35,281 nucleotides of DNA from Planctomycetota bacterium (GTDB taxonomy: Bacteria > Planctomycetota > JAMOSO01), in contig JAMOSO010000041.1 of the NCBI GenBank assembly GCA_027063065.1, positions 1 through 35,281 of the forward strand, written 5' to 3'. Each line of letters begins with the position of its first letter. Position 1 is the stretch's first letter. The notes under the pieces were generated by a model, which worked only from the letters and a program-made list of their open reading frames with translations, searched no databases and had not been told where the DNA came from. This document shows, in pieces, positions 15,754 to 24,045 of this stretch. Both the position numbers and the translations under genes were made by a program.

Positions 15754-16825
15754 AATATTAAAATATATTACACTTTTTATTTTTATTATAAGTGGTTTTA
15801 ATGTTGCTTGCGCACAAGAAAAAACCCCTTTTGTAGCAAGTGTGCAAGCGACAAGTCTTAATGTTCGCACAGGGCGTTCAACGGGTCATCGTGTAGTTAG
15901 CACCTTAAAACATAACGATGAGGTTGTTGTGTATGAAATTCGTAATTCTTGGGCTAAGATTGCATTTCCTAAACCTTTATGGATTTATAAAAAATATATT
16001 CATATCCAAGGAAATTGGGCAACAGTAATAGGCGATAGAGTAAATCTGCGTGATTTAAAAACAGATAATGTTCGCTCTAGGGTTATCACGCAAGCAAGAC
16101 GAGGTGATAGATTAAAAATTAAAAAAATTACTAATGACTGGGTACAAGTTAATCCTCCAGAAGGTGCTTATGCTTGGGTATCTAAGAAATTTTTAAAATA
16201 TATATCAGCTTATCAAGTTTGGTTGGCTCAAAAAAGAGATGCTGAAGTTTACGAACATTTAATGAGTCAAGCCCAAAGTTTATTGGATGCTCAATTACAA
16301 ATATCACAAGAAACGGCTAGTTATCAAGAGGTGATTAGCTTGCTTGAACAAGCGAGGTTGTTAAGTAAAAATGATATGGATGTGCAAATAATAGATTTAA
16401 AAATAGCGCAGGCCAAGCATAATCAACAATTGGTTGATAAATTAAAAAAAATACGTGCCGATAAACAAAAAATGGCTTTAGATTTACAGTCAATGAAGCA
16501 AGAGTATCAAAAAGAAGTGGCTCAAAATTTAGCAGAAATTGCTAAATTAAAAGAATCAAAGATACCCACTTACCTCAGTGTTGGATGGGTATCTTCTGTA
16601 GGCAGATATTACAATCGCCCTGCATCTTTTAGATTAACAAAGGGTGCTCAAATTTTATATTATTTGGATAGTACGGCTTATGATTTAAATTTATACATTG
16701 ATAAGTGGGTGGGTATTAGAGGTAAAGTTGTTGATATTAAAAATTCGCCATTAAAATTAATTAAAGTAACACATATCGATATTTTAAGAGTAGGTGATAT
16801 GGGTTTTAAACTAAAAAACAATTAA
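15743..16825 (+). CDS. Exported protein with two SH3-like domains and a coiled coil
   Basis: A 360-residue protein with a signal peptide (cleavage about VACAQ, residue 24). Two bacterial SH3 domains follow: about 30-85 (SLNVRTGRSTGHRVV) and about 92-150 (RVNLRDLKTDNVRSRVI with AYAWVSKKFL). Such domains often bind cell-wall peptides. A long helical, probably coiled-coil part spans about 160-275, then a small beta domain (KWVGIRGKVVDI). It probably anchors to or senses peptidoglycan in the periplasm. It overlaps the end of gyrA by 11 nt with no clear ribosome binding site, so it is likely co-transcribed with and translationally coupled to gyrA. Confidence 0.78.
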   Translation: MISKILKYITLFIFIISGFNVACAQEKTPFVASVQATSLNVRTGRSTGHRVVSTLKHNDEVVVYEIRNSWAKIAFPKPLWIYKKYIHIQGNWATVIGDRVNLRDLKTDNVRSRVITQARRGDRLKIKKITNDWVQVNPPEGAYAWVSKKFLKYISAYQVWLAQKRDAEVYEHLMSQAQSLLDAQLQISQETASYQEVISLLEQARLLSKNDMDVQIIDLKIAQAKHNQQLVDKLKKIRADKQKMALDLQSMKQEYQKEVAQNLAEIAKLKESKIPTYLSVGWVSSVGRYYNRPASFRLTKGAQILYYLDSTAYDLNLYIDKWVGIRGKVVDIKNSPLKLIKVTHIDILRVGDMGFKLKNN

Positions 16826-16828
16826 AAT

Positions 16829-17641
16829 TTATAAATTTTCCCAGTAGTTTAAACGTTCTCTGATAAAACTTACCACTTTTTTATGCGCTTCTTTAGGTTT
16901 GGAGCTGTCGATTGGTTTGCCAAATTCAAAGCGTACTATTTTTTGTGGATTTAATAATCCAAAATCTTTTATATATGTCCCGTTACCCATAAAATCTGTT
17001 TTTAATGCTAGTGGAACTATAGGTACGCCAGCTTTAGATGCTAATTTAGCTCCTAAAGTATTAAATTCTTTTTCATCAAAAAAAGTAGTACGCGTTGACT
17101 GCGGAAAAATTACAACAGAATGTCCATTTTCAATATTTGTTTTACCACCGCCCAGTACAGCTTTTAAGTCTTCACGAGGATTAGACCGACCAACAGCAAT
17201 TGGATGGGTTGTGTTAATGATATAATGAAAAGCTGGATACCTAGTTAATGATTCTTTTAATACAAAGCTACCTTTACCGCCCAAAGTTATGATACTTGGC
17301 AATATCAAGGTTTCTATTAAGCTCATATGATTGCCAATAAAAACTACAGGAGATTGTCTTTCAACACAATATTCTGCCCCTTTAATATCAAATATTGCTC
17401 CTCTTTCTTCAGCTATTCTTAATATATTATATGAGGTTTGCCCCCATTGTTGGTCGCTGTACCACCCCTGTTTTTTTGCTTCCATAGAATTAACATATAT
17501 GTTGTAACCAGTTTTGGCATAAAACAATAAAGAGTTCAATGATGATTTATATAATGGAACATTGCAATATGTTGGTGTTGTGTAACTGCCTTGTGCTTGT
17601 AAAATGTTTGCAAAGTTTTTGTATTCTTTAATGTATTTCAT
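16829..17641 (-). CDS. PlsC-family acyltransferase (lysophospholipid acyltransferase)
   Basis: A 270-residue glycerolipid acyltransferase-like protein. Block I is NHMSLIET, i.e. HX4E rather than HX4D; block III is VVIFPQSTRT where FPEGTRS is typical; block IV is VPIVPLALK. It should transfer an acyl group to a lysophospholipid or related lipid at the inner membrane. Substrate cannot be read from the sequence. Its ATG overlaps the prfB stop as ATGA. The HX4E form is, to my knowledge, seen in a subgroup of the family, so activity is still likely. Confidence 0.82.
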   Translation of the reverse strand: MKYIKEYKNFANILQAQGSYTTPTYCNVPLYKSSLNSLLFYAKTGYNIYVNSMEAKKQGWYSDQQWGQTSYNILRIAEERGAIFDIKGAEYCVERQSPVVFIGNHMSLIETLILPSIITLGGKGSFVLKESLTRYPAFHYIINTTHPIAVGRSNPREDLKAVLGGGKTNIENGHSVVIFPQSTRTTFFDEKEFNTLGAKLASKAGVPIVPLALKTDFMGNGTYIKDFGLLNPQKIVRFEFGKPIDSSKPKEAHKKVVSFIRERLNYWENL

Positions 17642-18753
17642 TTTTTGTTTTTACCTTCTAACTTATAACGCAAAAATGCATCAATAAATGGTTGTAATTT
17701 ACCATTTAGAACGTCATCAACACTTGAACTTTCATGTAATGATCGTAAGTCTTTAATCATTTGATATGGCTGTAACACATAAGATCTAATTTGATTACCC
17801 CAAGAGATTTCGCCCTTTTCTCCATAAGCTGCTTGTAAATCTTTATCTTGTTTAGCTTGCTCTAACTGATAAATTTTTGCATCTAACATTTTTAATGCCT
17901 TGGCTTTATTTTTATGTTGTGAGCGTTCTTGCTGGCATTGCACAACAGCGCCTGTTGGAATATGAGTTATTCTTACGGCAGAATCTGTTGTATTAACATG
18001 TTGTCCTCCAGCACCAGAGGCTCGGTATGTATCGATGCGTAAATCATTTTCATTAATATCTACTTTTATAGAATCGTCTAAATCTGGTATAACATCCACA
18101 GAACAAAAAGATGTATGTCTGCGTGCGTTAGAATCAAAAGGAGATATACGCACTAAACGGTGTACACCAACTTCACTTTTTAAATAACCAAAAGCCATAT
18201 GGCCAGAAATCTTTAATGTTACACCTTTAATGCCTGCTTCATCACCGGGTAAATAATCGACTATTTCGCTTTTAAAACCAACATTTTGAGCATACATTTG
18301 ATACATTCGCATCAACATTTCAGCCCAATCACAGCTTTCTGTGCCACCTGCGCCGGCGTGAATTGCTAAATAGCAATCATTTTTGTCATGTTTGCCACTT
18401 AAAACTGTTTTTAATTCAAAGGCGTTTAAATCGTTTTGTAGTGAAACAGTTTCATTTGATAGTTCATCTAAGGCCATTTGATCGTTTTCTTCTTTGGCCA
18501 TTTCTAAAAGTTCCTCTGCATCTCTGATGCGAGTATCAATATCTATGATAGGGTCTAGAAATTCTTTAACAGATTTGACTTCGGCTATTATCTTTTGAGC
18601 ATTATCGTTGTCATTCCAAAAATCATTTTCATTCATTCTAGCGTCTAATTGTTGCGCTCTGGCACGAAGGTTTTTTTCATCTAAACTATTGCGCATAGTA
18701 TTTAATTGTTCTGTTAGCTCATTTAGTTTATTTTGTATTTCGTTAATATTCAT
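17638..18753 (-). CDS. prfB: Peptide chain release factor 2
   Basis: A 371-residue release factor that ends translation at UGA and UAA. The peptide anticodon SPF is present in VRISPFDSNARRH and the catalytic loop is GAGGQHVNTTDSAVRITH. The length and the helical N-terminal domain are normal. The frame is continuous through the place where many bacteria have a programmed +1 frameshift (about codon 25: ATG CGC AAT AGT TTA), so that autoregulation is absent here. It starts 3 nt after the HTH-EIIA gene, with no good ribosome binding site, so expression is probably linked to that regulator. Confidence 0.96.
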   Translation of the reverse strand: MNINEIQNKLNELTEQLNTMRNSLDEKNLRARAQQLDARMNENDFWNDNDNAQKIIAEVKSVKEFLDPIIDIDTRIRDAEELLEMAKEENDQMALDELSNETVSLQNDLNAFELKTVLSGKHDKNDCYLAIHAGAGGTESCDWAEMLMRMYQMYAQNVGFKSEIVDYLPGDEAGIKGVTLKISGHMAFGYLKSEVGVHRLVRISPFDSNARRHTSFCSVDVIPDLDDSIKVDINENDLRIDTYRASGAGGQHVNTTDSAVRITHIPTGAVVQCQQERSQHKNKAKALKMLDAKIYQLEQAKQDKDLQAAYGEKGEISWGNQIRSYVLQPYQMIKDLRSLHESSSVDDVLNGKLQPFIDAFLRYKLEGKNKK

Positions 18754-18756
18754 ATT

Positions 18757-19482
18757 TTAAATTTCTGATATGTGTTTTTCACATTTAATTAAGTATTCCA
18801 GTGCCTCATCAGGACATTCAACTTCTTTTAAAAATTTAATTGTTTCAGGCGTTAAAAGGCGGGCTAATCTGGAAAGCACATGTAAATGGTGACTATCATC
18901 AAGGCAGGCTATTAAAAAAAACAATTGCGTCATTTTTCCGTCAGTCGCACCAAAAGGTATGCCACGGTCAACCCGTGCAAAACAAACAATCGGTTCAGCA
19001 GTAGCATATTCAAGAGGACGTCTAGGATGTGGTATGGCTACTCCATTGGCAATAGCAGTAGAACACATTTCTTCTCTTTCTAATAAAGCGTCGCGTAATC
19101 CTTCACTGTCATATAACAAACCAGTTCTGTCTACTAACTTTACCATTTCTCTAATGACTGATGCTTTTGTCTTTGCACCAAAGTTTAATTCGATACTTGA
19201 AACGGTCATTAATTCAGTAACGACCATGTGTTTTAATTCCTCATCGGCATTGCTATCAACAACCACCTTACCCATGGCCTCTTCTAGTCCCTTTAGATGA
19301 TCATCGTCAATAGTATGTATATTATGATTATACCAGTCTATGACTTTAACCTTATTAAATCGCCATTGACCACCTATACGCTCCGCTGGCAATTCATTGC
19401 GTTGAGCCATTTTTTCAACCCGCCGCAAATTTAATCCAAGTGTTTTTGCAAATTCTTTAAGTGTAAAATTTCTAAAAGGCAT
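18757..19482 (-). CDS. HTH (excisionase-type) and PTS EIIA domain fusion regulator
   Basis: A 241-residue fusion. Residues about 5-52 are a MerR/excisionase-like DNA-binding domain (FTLKEFAKTLGL, then ELPAERIGGQWRF). Residues about 85-238 are a PTS EIIA-2 (PtsN/FruA type) domain with the phosphorylatable His in GVAIPHPR (about residue 150) and the usual FARVDRGIPFG and DDSHHLHVLSRLARLL. It probably binds DNA in response to phosphoryl transfer from the PTS. No EI, HPr or permease gene is in the window. It is the first gene of an operon with prfB and the acyltransferase. The mRNA looks leaderless because the -10 box is 7 nt before the ATG. Confidence 0.88.
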   Translation of the reverse strand: MPFRNFTLKEFAKTLGLNLRRVEKMAQRNELPAERIGGQWRFNKVKVIDWYNHNIHTIDDDHLKGLEEAMGKVVVDSNADEELKHMVVTELMTVSSIELNFGAKTKASVIREMVKLVDRTGLLYDSEGLRDALLEREEMCSTAIANGVAIPHPRRPLEYATAEPIVCFARVDRGIPFGATDGKMTQLFFLIACLDDSHHLHVLSRLARLLTPETIKFLKEVECPDEALEYLIKCEKHISEI

Positions 19483-19489
19483 AATTATT

Positions 19490-19498
19490 AGTATATCA
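19490..19498 (-). promoter_or_regulatory. Extended -10 promoter of the HTH-EIIA operon
   Basis: TGATATACT on the minus strand (TATACT at 19490-19495 with TGA at 19496-19498). It is 7 nt from the ATG at 19482, which places the transcription start at or next to the start codon. A convincing -35 is not seen. Confidence 0.55.
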
Positions 19499-19513
19499 GG
19501 GTTGTTAATAAAT

Positions 19514-19522
19514 TGCTACAAT
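19514..19522 (+). promoter_or_regulatory. priA: Extended -10 promoter of priA
   Basis: TGCTACAAT (TGC at 19514-19516, TACAAT at 19517-19522) ends 6 nt before the ATG at 19529, so the transcript probably begins at or next to the start codon. No Shine-Dalgarno sequence is present. Confidence 0.5.
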
Positions 19523-19528
19523 ACATAG

Positions 19529-21562
19529 ATGCAAAAAGATATTTTAGATTCTAGTTTATACGCAGCTATTGTAATAAATACACCGTTAAATAAAGTATTT
19601 CATTATTTAGTGCCATTAGCTATGCACGATAAAATCACCATCGGCAAACGAGTAAGAGTTTATTTTGGTAAACGTAAATTGATAGGCTTTTGTGTAGGGT
19701 TTAGTAATCAAATAGATTATGACATTACCAAAGTAAAACCTATTGTAGAAATTATCGATGAAAATCCATTATTGTCTTCTGATATGCTTGCATGGACAAA
19801 TTGGATTAGTAACTATTATGGCTGTGCATGGGGGCAGGTTTTAGATTCGGCATTGCCATCGGCAGTAAAAAAGCGAAAGCGCCCTCTTAAAAAAAAATTA
19901 CCTCCAGAATTAAGTGCTGAAATTGTTAAAGAAAAAAATCAAAATTTAATTTTAAACCTTCACCAAAATACGGCTGTAAAATCTATCATTTCCGCAGTTA
20001 ATCAGCAAAAATATAAAACATTTTTATTACACGGTGTTACTGGTAGTGGTAAAACAGAGGTATATATAAAAGCTATTGAAGAAGTTGTTAAAATTGGCAA
20101 ACAAGCAATTGTTTTAGTTCCTGAAATAGCTTTAACGCCTCAAACGGTTAAAAGATTTGCTAGTCGTTTTGAAAATATAGCAGTGATGCATTCTGATTTG
20201 ACAACAGCTCAACGGGCTAATGAATGGCAACAGGTTTATCAAAATAATGCGGATGTTATTATCGGTGCAAGATCTTGTATTTTTGCGCCTACTTCTAGAT
20301 TGGGAATAATTATTATTGATGAGGAGCATGAAACATCATTTAAACAAGATGAAGCACCGCGTTATCATGCGAGAGATTGTGCCATTAAGCGTGCATACCA
20401 AGAAAATGCCATTGTGGTTTTAGGTAGTGCAACACCGTCTTTAGAAAGTTTTTATAATGCTCAGATAGGCAAATACACCTTATTAGAATTACCAGAACGA
20501 GTTAGTCACCGGCCTTTGCCCAAGGTTAATATAATTGATATGCGTGAACAGTTTAAGCAATTTAAAAGAATGACAATTATTTCAAAACCATTAGAAGATG
20601 CTATGCATAAAGTTTTAATGCGTAATGAACAAATTATTTTGTTTTTAAATAGACGTGGTTATGCCACGTCTGCAAATTGCCCGCAATGTGGATATACGGC
20701 TAAGTGTAAAGCGTGTGAGGTATCTTTAACATATCATAAAAGAGAAGATAAATTAATTTGCCATTATTGTGGATTTTCAATAATGGCACCCAATAATTGC
20801 CCCGATTGTTTTTTGCCAGGTATCAAATTTAGTGGTTACGGTACCCAGCGTGTTGAGGAAGCTGTTAAAATGTTGTTTCCAGATAAAACTGTTACTAGAA
20901 TTGACAGTGATATAACCATCAAACGTAATAGGTGTGAAGAAATTTTAAATGATTTTGGTTCTGGTAATATTGATATTTTAATTGGTACACAAATGATTGC
21001 TAAAGGATTAGATTTTGCCAATGTTACATTAGTAGGTGTTATTGCAGCCGATGGAGCATTGCATTTGCCAGATTTTAGAGCGTCAGAGAAAACTTTTTCT
21101 TTGGTGTCACAAGTGGCAGGCAGAGCTGGCCGAGGAGAAAAAGGTGGCTCAGTAATTGTACAGGCAACTTTACCAGATCACTACAGCATCAAGTGTGTTG
21201 CAACTCATGATTATATATCTTTTGCTAAAAATGAATTAGAAACTAGAAAGCTATTTTCATACCCACCATTTTCTAGGCTATTGCGCGTAGTAGTACGCGG
21301 TCCTAATGAAGATAAAACAAGAGCTTTTATTAAAGATATTCACAATAAAATTAATGCGCTTGATGTTGTTAAACGTGGTGTTTTATTAGATTTTACTCCT
21401 TGTCCCATTGCAAAATTACGCACAGATTTTAGATTTCACTTTGTTTTTAAAAGCCCTGGTGTTTCCATAATCCAACAGATTATTAATGAATATTCTGATA
21501 TATTGAAATCCAAAAGTGATATGTATGTGGCTGTAGATGTTGACCCCATAAGTATGTTATAA
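19529..21562 (+). CDS. priA: Primosomal protein N' (PriA helicase)
   Basis: A 677-residue superfamily 2 DNA helicase that restarts stalled replication forks by loading the replicative helicase. The N-terminal DNA-binding domain is followed by Walker A GVTGSGKTE (about 169-177), Walker B DEEHE, motif LGSATPSLES, and a zinc-binding region with paired cysteines: CPQCGYTAKCKAC, CHYCG, CPDC. The C-terminal helicase motifs include GTQMIAKGLDF and QVAGRAGRG. It is somewhat shorter than the E. coli protein (732). It is divergently arranged to the HTH-EIIA gene with 46 nt between starts. Confidence 0.97.
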   Translation: MQKDILDSSLYAAIVINTPLNKVFHYLVPLAMHDKITIGKRVRVYFGKRKLIGFCVGFSNQIDYDITKVKPIVEIIDENPLLSSDMLAWTNWISNYYGCAWGQVLDSALPSAVKKRKRPLKKKLPPELSAEIVKEKNQNLILNLHQNTAVKSIISAVNQQKYKTFLLHGVTGSGKTEVYIKAIEEVVKIGKQAIVLVPEIALTPQTVKRFASRFENIAVMHSDLTTAQRANEWQQVYQNNADVIIGARSCIFAPTSRLGIIIIDEEHETSFKQDEAPRYHARDCAIKRAYQENAIVVLGSATPSLESFYNAQIGKYTLLELPERVSHRPLPKVNIIDMREQFKQFKRMTIISKPLEDAMHKVLMRNEQIILFLNRRGYATSANCPQCGYTAKCKACEVSLTYHKREDKLICHYCGFSIMAPNNCPDCFLPGIKFSGYGTQRVEEAVKMLFPDKTVTRIDSDITIKRNRCEEILNDFGSGNIDILIGTQMIAKGLDFANVTLVGVIAADGALHLPDFRASEKTFSLVSQVAGRAGRGEKGGSVIVQATLPDHYSIKCVATHDYISFAKNELETRKLFSYPPFSRLLRVVVRGPNEDKTRAFIKDIHNKINALDVVKRGVLLDFTPCPIAKLRTDFRFHFVFKSPGVSIIQQIINEYSDILKSKSDMYVAVDVDPISML

Positions 21563-21603
21563 TAATTGATTTTTGATACATTTAAATGTGCAATATCGCA
21601 AAC

Positions 21604-21631
21604 TTGAAATTTAGGCATATTTTGATATAAT
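21604..21631 (+). promoter_or_regulatory. Sigma70-type promoter of the small gene after priA
   Basis: TTGAAA (21604-21609) and TATAAT (21626-21631) are 16 bases apart, and TGA precedes the -10 directly, so it is also an extended -10. A leader of about 35 nt would carry the GGAAG site. Confidence 0.7.
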
Positions 21632-21672
21632 ACATATTCTTGTAATTTTACCATGATTGTTTGGAAGTACTT

Positions 21673-21948
21673 ATGATAGTTGAAGACAATGAAATCGTTA
21701 TAGATGATAATAATTATCAAATAATAAAAGGCTTAGATATAGCAGTGTTTCGCTCGGGTGAGTCCTTAATGTATACGAGCTTACTTGAGGATGGCACTCC
21801 AGAAACATGGTTTGATGAGGTTGACTCTATGATTGAATTTTCATGGGATGGTGATACAGAGAAAAAAAAGTATCAAAGTAAATTAAAACGAGCCATTGGT
21901 CAACTTGCTAAAATAGAAGAAGAACGCACCTATCCTTGTTTAAAATAA
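21673..21948 (+). CDS. Small acidic protein of unknown function
   Basis: A 91-residue acidic cytoplasmic protein. It begins MIVEDNEIVIDDNNYQI and looks alternately stranded, then has an Asp/Glu-rich middle (DEVDSMIEFSWDGD) and a helical Lys-rich C-terminal third (KKKYQSKLKRAIGQLAKIEEE). I do not recognise a family. The start ATG 21673 has GGAAG 5 bases upstream and a strong promoter. An in-frame TTG at 21661 is less likely. Its stop lies 2 nt from that of the convergent DUF1294 gene. Confidence 0.78.
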   Translation: MIVEDNEIVIDDNNYQIIKGLDIAVFRSGESLMYTSLLEDGTPETWFDEVDSMIEFSWDGDTEKKKYQSKLKRAIGQLAKIEEERTYPCLK

Positions 21949-21950
21949 TT

Positions 21951-22295
21951 TTATTTAATAGTTTCCACTATAATGGGTATATTTAAATATATAACTAAAC
22001 CTATTATGAGTTGTAATATTGTAATAAACCAATATTTAATCATAAATGATGATTTTTTTAATTTGTGATTAAATATTCGTTGTCCCAAAAAAGCACCTGG
22101 CGTAGATAAAAACAGCGAACATAGATGTAGTTGAATTTCTGGAATGCGTTGCATATTTTTAATAGCAGCAAATTTATCATAAGCATATAAAAGAAATATT
22201 ACTAAGTTAAAATTTATACAAATAGTTAATATATCGGTATTGGAAAAAAGATACCGATATATTAATCCAGTGCTTATAAATAAAAATATGTACAT
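21951..22295 (-). CDS. DUF1294 family membrane protein
   Basis: A 114-residue integral membrane protein with three or four hydrophobic helices. The DUF1294 signature is visible: YAYDKFAAI (about 38-46), then IPEIQLHLCSLFLSTPGAFLGQ, and FNHKLKKSSFMIKYW. The function of the family is unknown. The ATG directly follows the stop of the AsmA-like gene, and GGAAAG upstream serves as its ribosome binding site. Confidence 0.85.
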   Translation of the reverse strand: MYIFLFISTGLIYRYLFSNTDILTICINFNLVIFLLYAYDKFAAIKNMQRIPEIQLHLCSLFLSTPGAFLGQRIFNHKLKKSSFMIKYWFITILQLIIGLVIYLNIPIIVETIK

Positions 22296-23102
22296 TTACT
22301 TTCCAAATAGGCCTTTGAGACCTTTGATAAGTTTTAAACTTTTTTCTGTTTCTTTTTGTATTTGCTTACCTGCGGAAATAATATTTTGTGAGCTATTTTG
22401 CATTGCAGGTAAAGTGTTTTTGTTAAATTCTATTAAAATATAATTAATAACTTCAGCAATAGAAGTTTTATGTTTCTTACCTATATCATTTAAAGTCAAA
22501 GTGGGCAACGTTATTTGTTGTTTTAAAGTACCAAATTGCACAGAAGCAGTAGCATTGGCAATAACCAGTTTATCGATAACTATGGCCTTACCTTCTTTAT
22601 GTTTATCTATTTTTTTATGTTTATCTATAGAGTCAATTTGTTTTGGCGAGGTCTGTTTTGTATTATTATTTTTATTTGGCATATTTAAATTTAAAAATTC
22701 TTTTATATTTTTTTGTATTTGAGTGATATTACTATTTGTAAAATCACCCTCATAATTAATATTAGGTTTATTAATATTAATATTATAAATATGAACTGTA
22801 TTAGTATTTAGGCTAGCTAAATCTATTGATACAGAAATGTTTTTCATTTTAAATGCATAGGCACTTTTAAATCCGTCAGGATTGCCAATTTGTAAGTTTT
22901 TTAATGCTATTGAACCAGATAATGGTGAGATAGATACATCATCCAAGCTAACAGGTGCTTTTAAAATTGGCGTTGCCATTGTTTCAATAGCACCAGATAT
23001 TAAACTGCTAACATTATAAATGGCTAACGTAATAAAAAGTATACCCATAACAATAAAGGTACAAATAATTTTAAATACACATCCTAATTTTTTAACACTC
23101 AT
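22296..23102 (-). CDS. AsmA-like protein with N-terminal membrane anchor
   Basis: A 268-residue protein with one N-terminal membrane helix (about 9-36) and a periplasmic AsmA/DUF748-like part. The pattern ISPLSGSIALKNLQIGNPDGFKSA (about 57-80) followed by SVSIDLASLNTNTVHIYNININKPNI matches the start of AsmA domains. A low-complexity Lys-rich linker (about 140-170) has a duplicated IDKHK unit. The C-terminus is helical. Full AsmA proteins are far longer, so this is a short relative. It follows the exonuclease gene by 10 nt and precedes DUF1294. Confidence 0.7.
   Translation of the reverse strand: MSVKKLGCVFKIICTFIVMGILFITLAIYNVSSLISGAIETMATPILKAPVSLDDVSISPLSGSIALKNLQIGNPDGFKSAYAFKMKNISVSIDLASLNTNTVHIYNININKPNINYEGDFTNSNITQIQKNIKEFLNLNMPNKNNNTKQTSPKQIDSIDKHKKIDKHKEGKAIVIDKLVIANATASVQFGTLKQQITLPTLTLNDIGKKHKTSIAEVINYILIEFNKNTLPAMQNSSQNIISAGKQIQKETEKSLKLIKGLKGLFGK
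22596..22628. repeat. 15-bp direct repeat within the AsmA-like gene
   Basis: The sequence tttatgtttatctat occurs at 22596-22610 and again at 22614-22628, an offset of 18 bases. It encodes the duplicated IDKHK unit and probably arose by slippage. Confidence 0.8.
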
Positions 23103-23112
23103 ATTATAATCC

Positions 23113-23982
23113 TTATAATTTAAAATTTTCGACAGGTCTTACTGTTTCAACTTTTGCCAAATTTTTAGATGGATATATTTCAGAACCTAAAAAGCCCATT
23201 TCTAAATTGACATCAGTAATAGAAGAAAAACGTTTTTTCCAACATCTTTTGTCTGTATCCCACCAATATCGGCGTTGTTTTAATATATCTTTTTTATCTC
23301 GTTTTGCATTTTCAGCAAACACCCAATAAGTAGGCTTGTTTGATTCTTCCATAATTGTTTTAAAATATGTGTCGCCATTATCTGTAGCACTCATTTGAAT
23401 TAATTTTAATAGAGCGTCAACATCTGCTAAAGCACGATGTCCTTCATAAAAAAAACCATGAATTAACGCTAAACCCTCTTGTGATTGTACAGGAAAGTAA
23501 TCACGCCATGGAACATGATACCATGAACAGCCCCAAATAGTTTTTGTACTTTCCTTAGAATAACGATCTATAAAAGCACGATCAAATTGTGCATTATGAG
23601 CAATAATTAAACTGACATCATCAATATATTGATCAAACTCTTGCCAATTTATTTTATGTCCAGCAAGTTTTTTATCAGTTAAGCCTGTTATTTTAATAAT
23701 TATATCGCTTAATGGTTTTGTTGACTGTTGTAAAGCAGTATATGTCTGCCCTATCGATTTGATTTTGCCATTTTTAGAATTAAAAATAAATTTACGTACT
23801 GCGACTTCAATTATTTCATCTTGTTTTTTATCTAACCCTGTGGCTTCTATATCTAATATTGCGCCAATTCTATCATCTGTATCTAATTTTATTTGAGATA
23901 AATCTTCGCCTTTGCCAAAACCTTCAAATATATGAGCCGTAAAACTACGCCCATCATTAGACAATCCATTTCTTAAATTCAT
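23113..23982 (-). CDS. DnaQ-like 3'-5' exonuclease
   Basis: A 289-residue DEDDh-type exonuclease. ExoI is ILDIEATGLD (the DxE pair, about 42-52), ExoII is IIAHNAQFDRAF, and ExoIII is GHRALADVDALL with the catalytic His. It is not clearly the polymerase III epsilon subunit: the C-terminal ~90 residues are different, with Trp-rich stretches (RRYWWDTDKRCWKKRF), and may bind nucleic acid or a partner. A role in DNA repair or RNA processing is possible. GGAG lies 6 bases before the ATG. Confidence 0.88.
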   Translation of the reverse strand: MNLRNGLSNDGRSFTAHIFEGFGKGEDLSQIKLDTDDRIGAILDIEATGLDKKQDEIIEVAVRKFIFNSKNGKIKSIGQTYTALQQSTKPLSDIIIKITGLTDKKLAGHKINWQEFDQYIDDVSLIIAHNAQFDRAFIDRYSKESTKTIWGCSWYHVPWRDYFPVQSQEGLALIHGFFYEGHRALADVDALLKLIQMSATDNGDTYFKTIMEESNKPTYWVFAENAKRDKKDILKQRRYWWDTDKRCWKKRFSSITDVNLEMGFLGSEIYPSKNLAKVETVRPVENFKL

Positions 23983-24045
23983 GTAAGCTCCATACTTATA
24001 ATAAGTTAGTCTTATTTTAACAGTATGTGGAAGCTTTTAAAATTA

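Noticed and set aside
21436-21720. A 94-codon minus-strand frame over the end of priA.
   Set aside because: It covers the promoter and start of the 91-residue gene and overlaps priA; the product is low-complexity (MIIIIIYN...).
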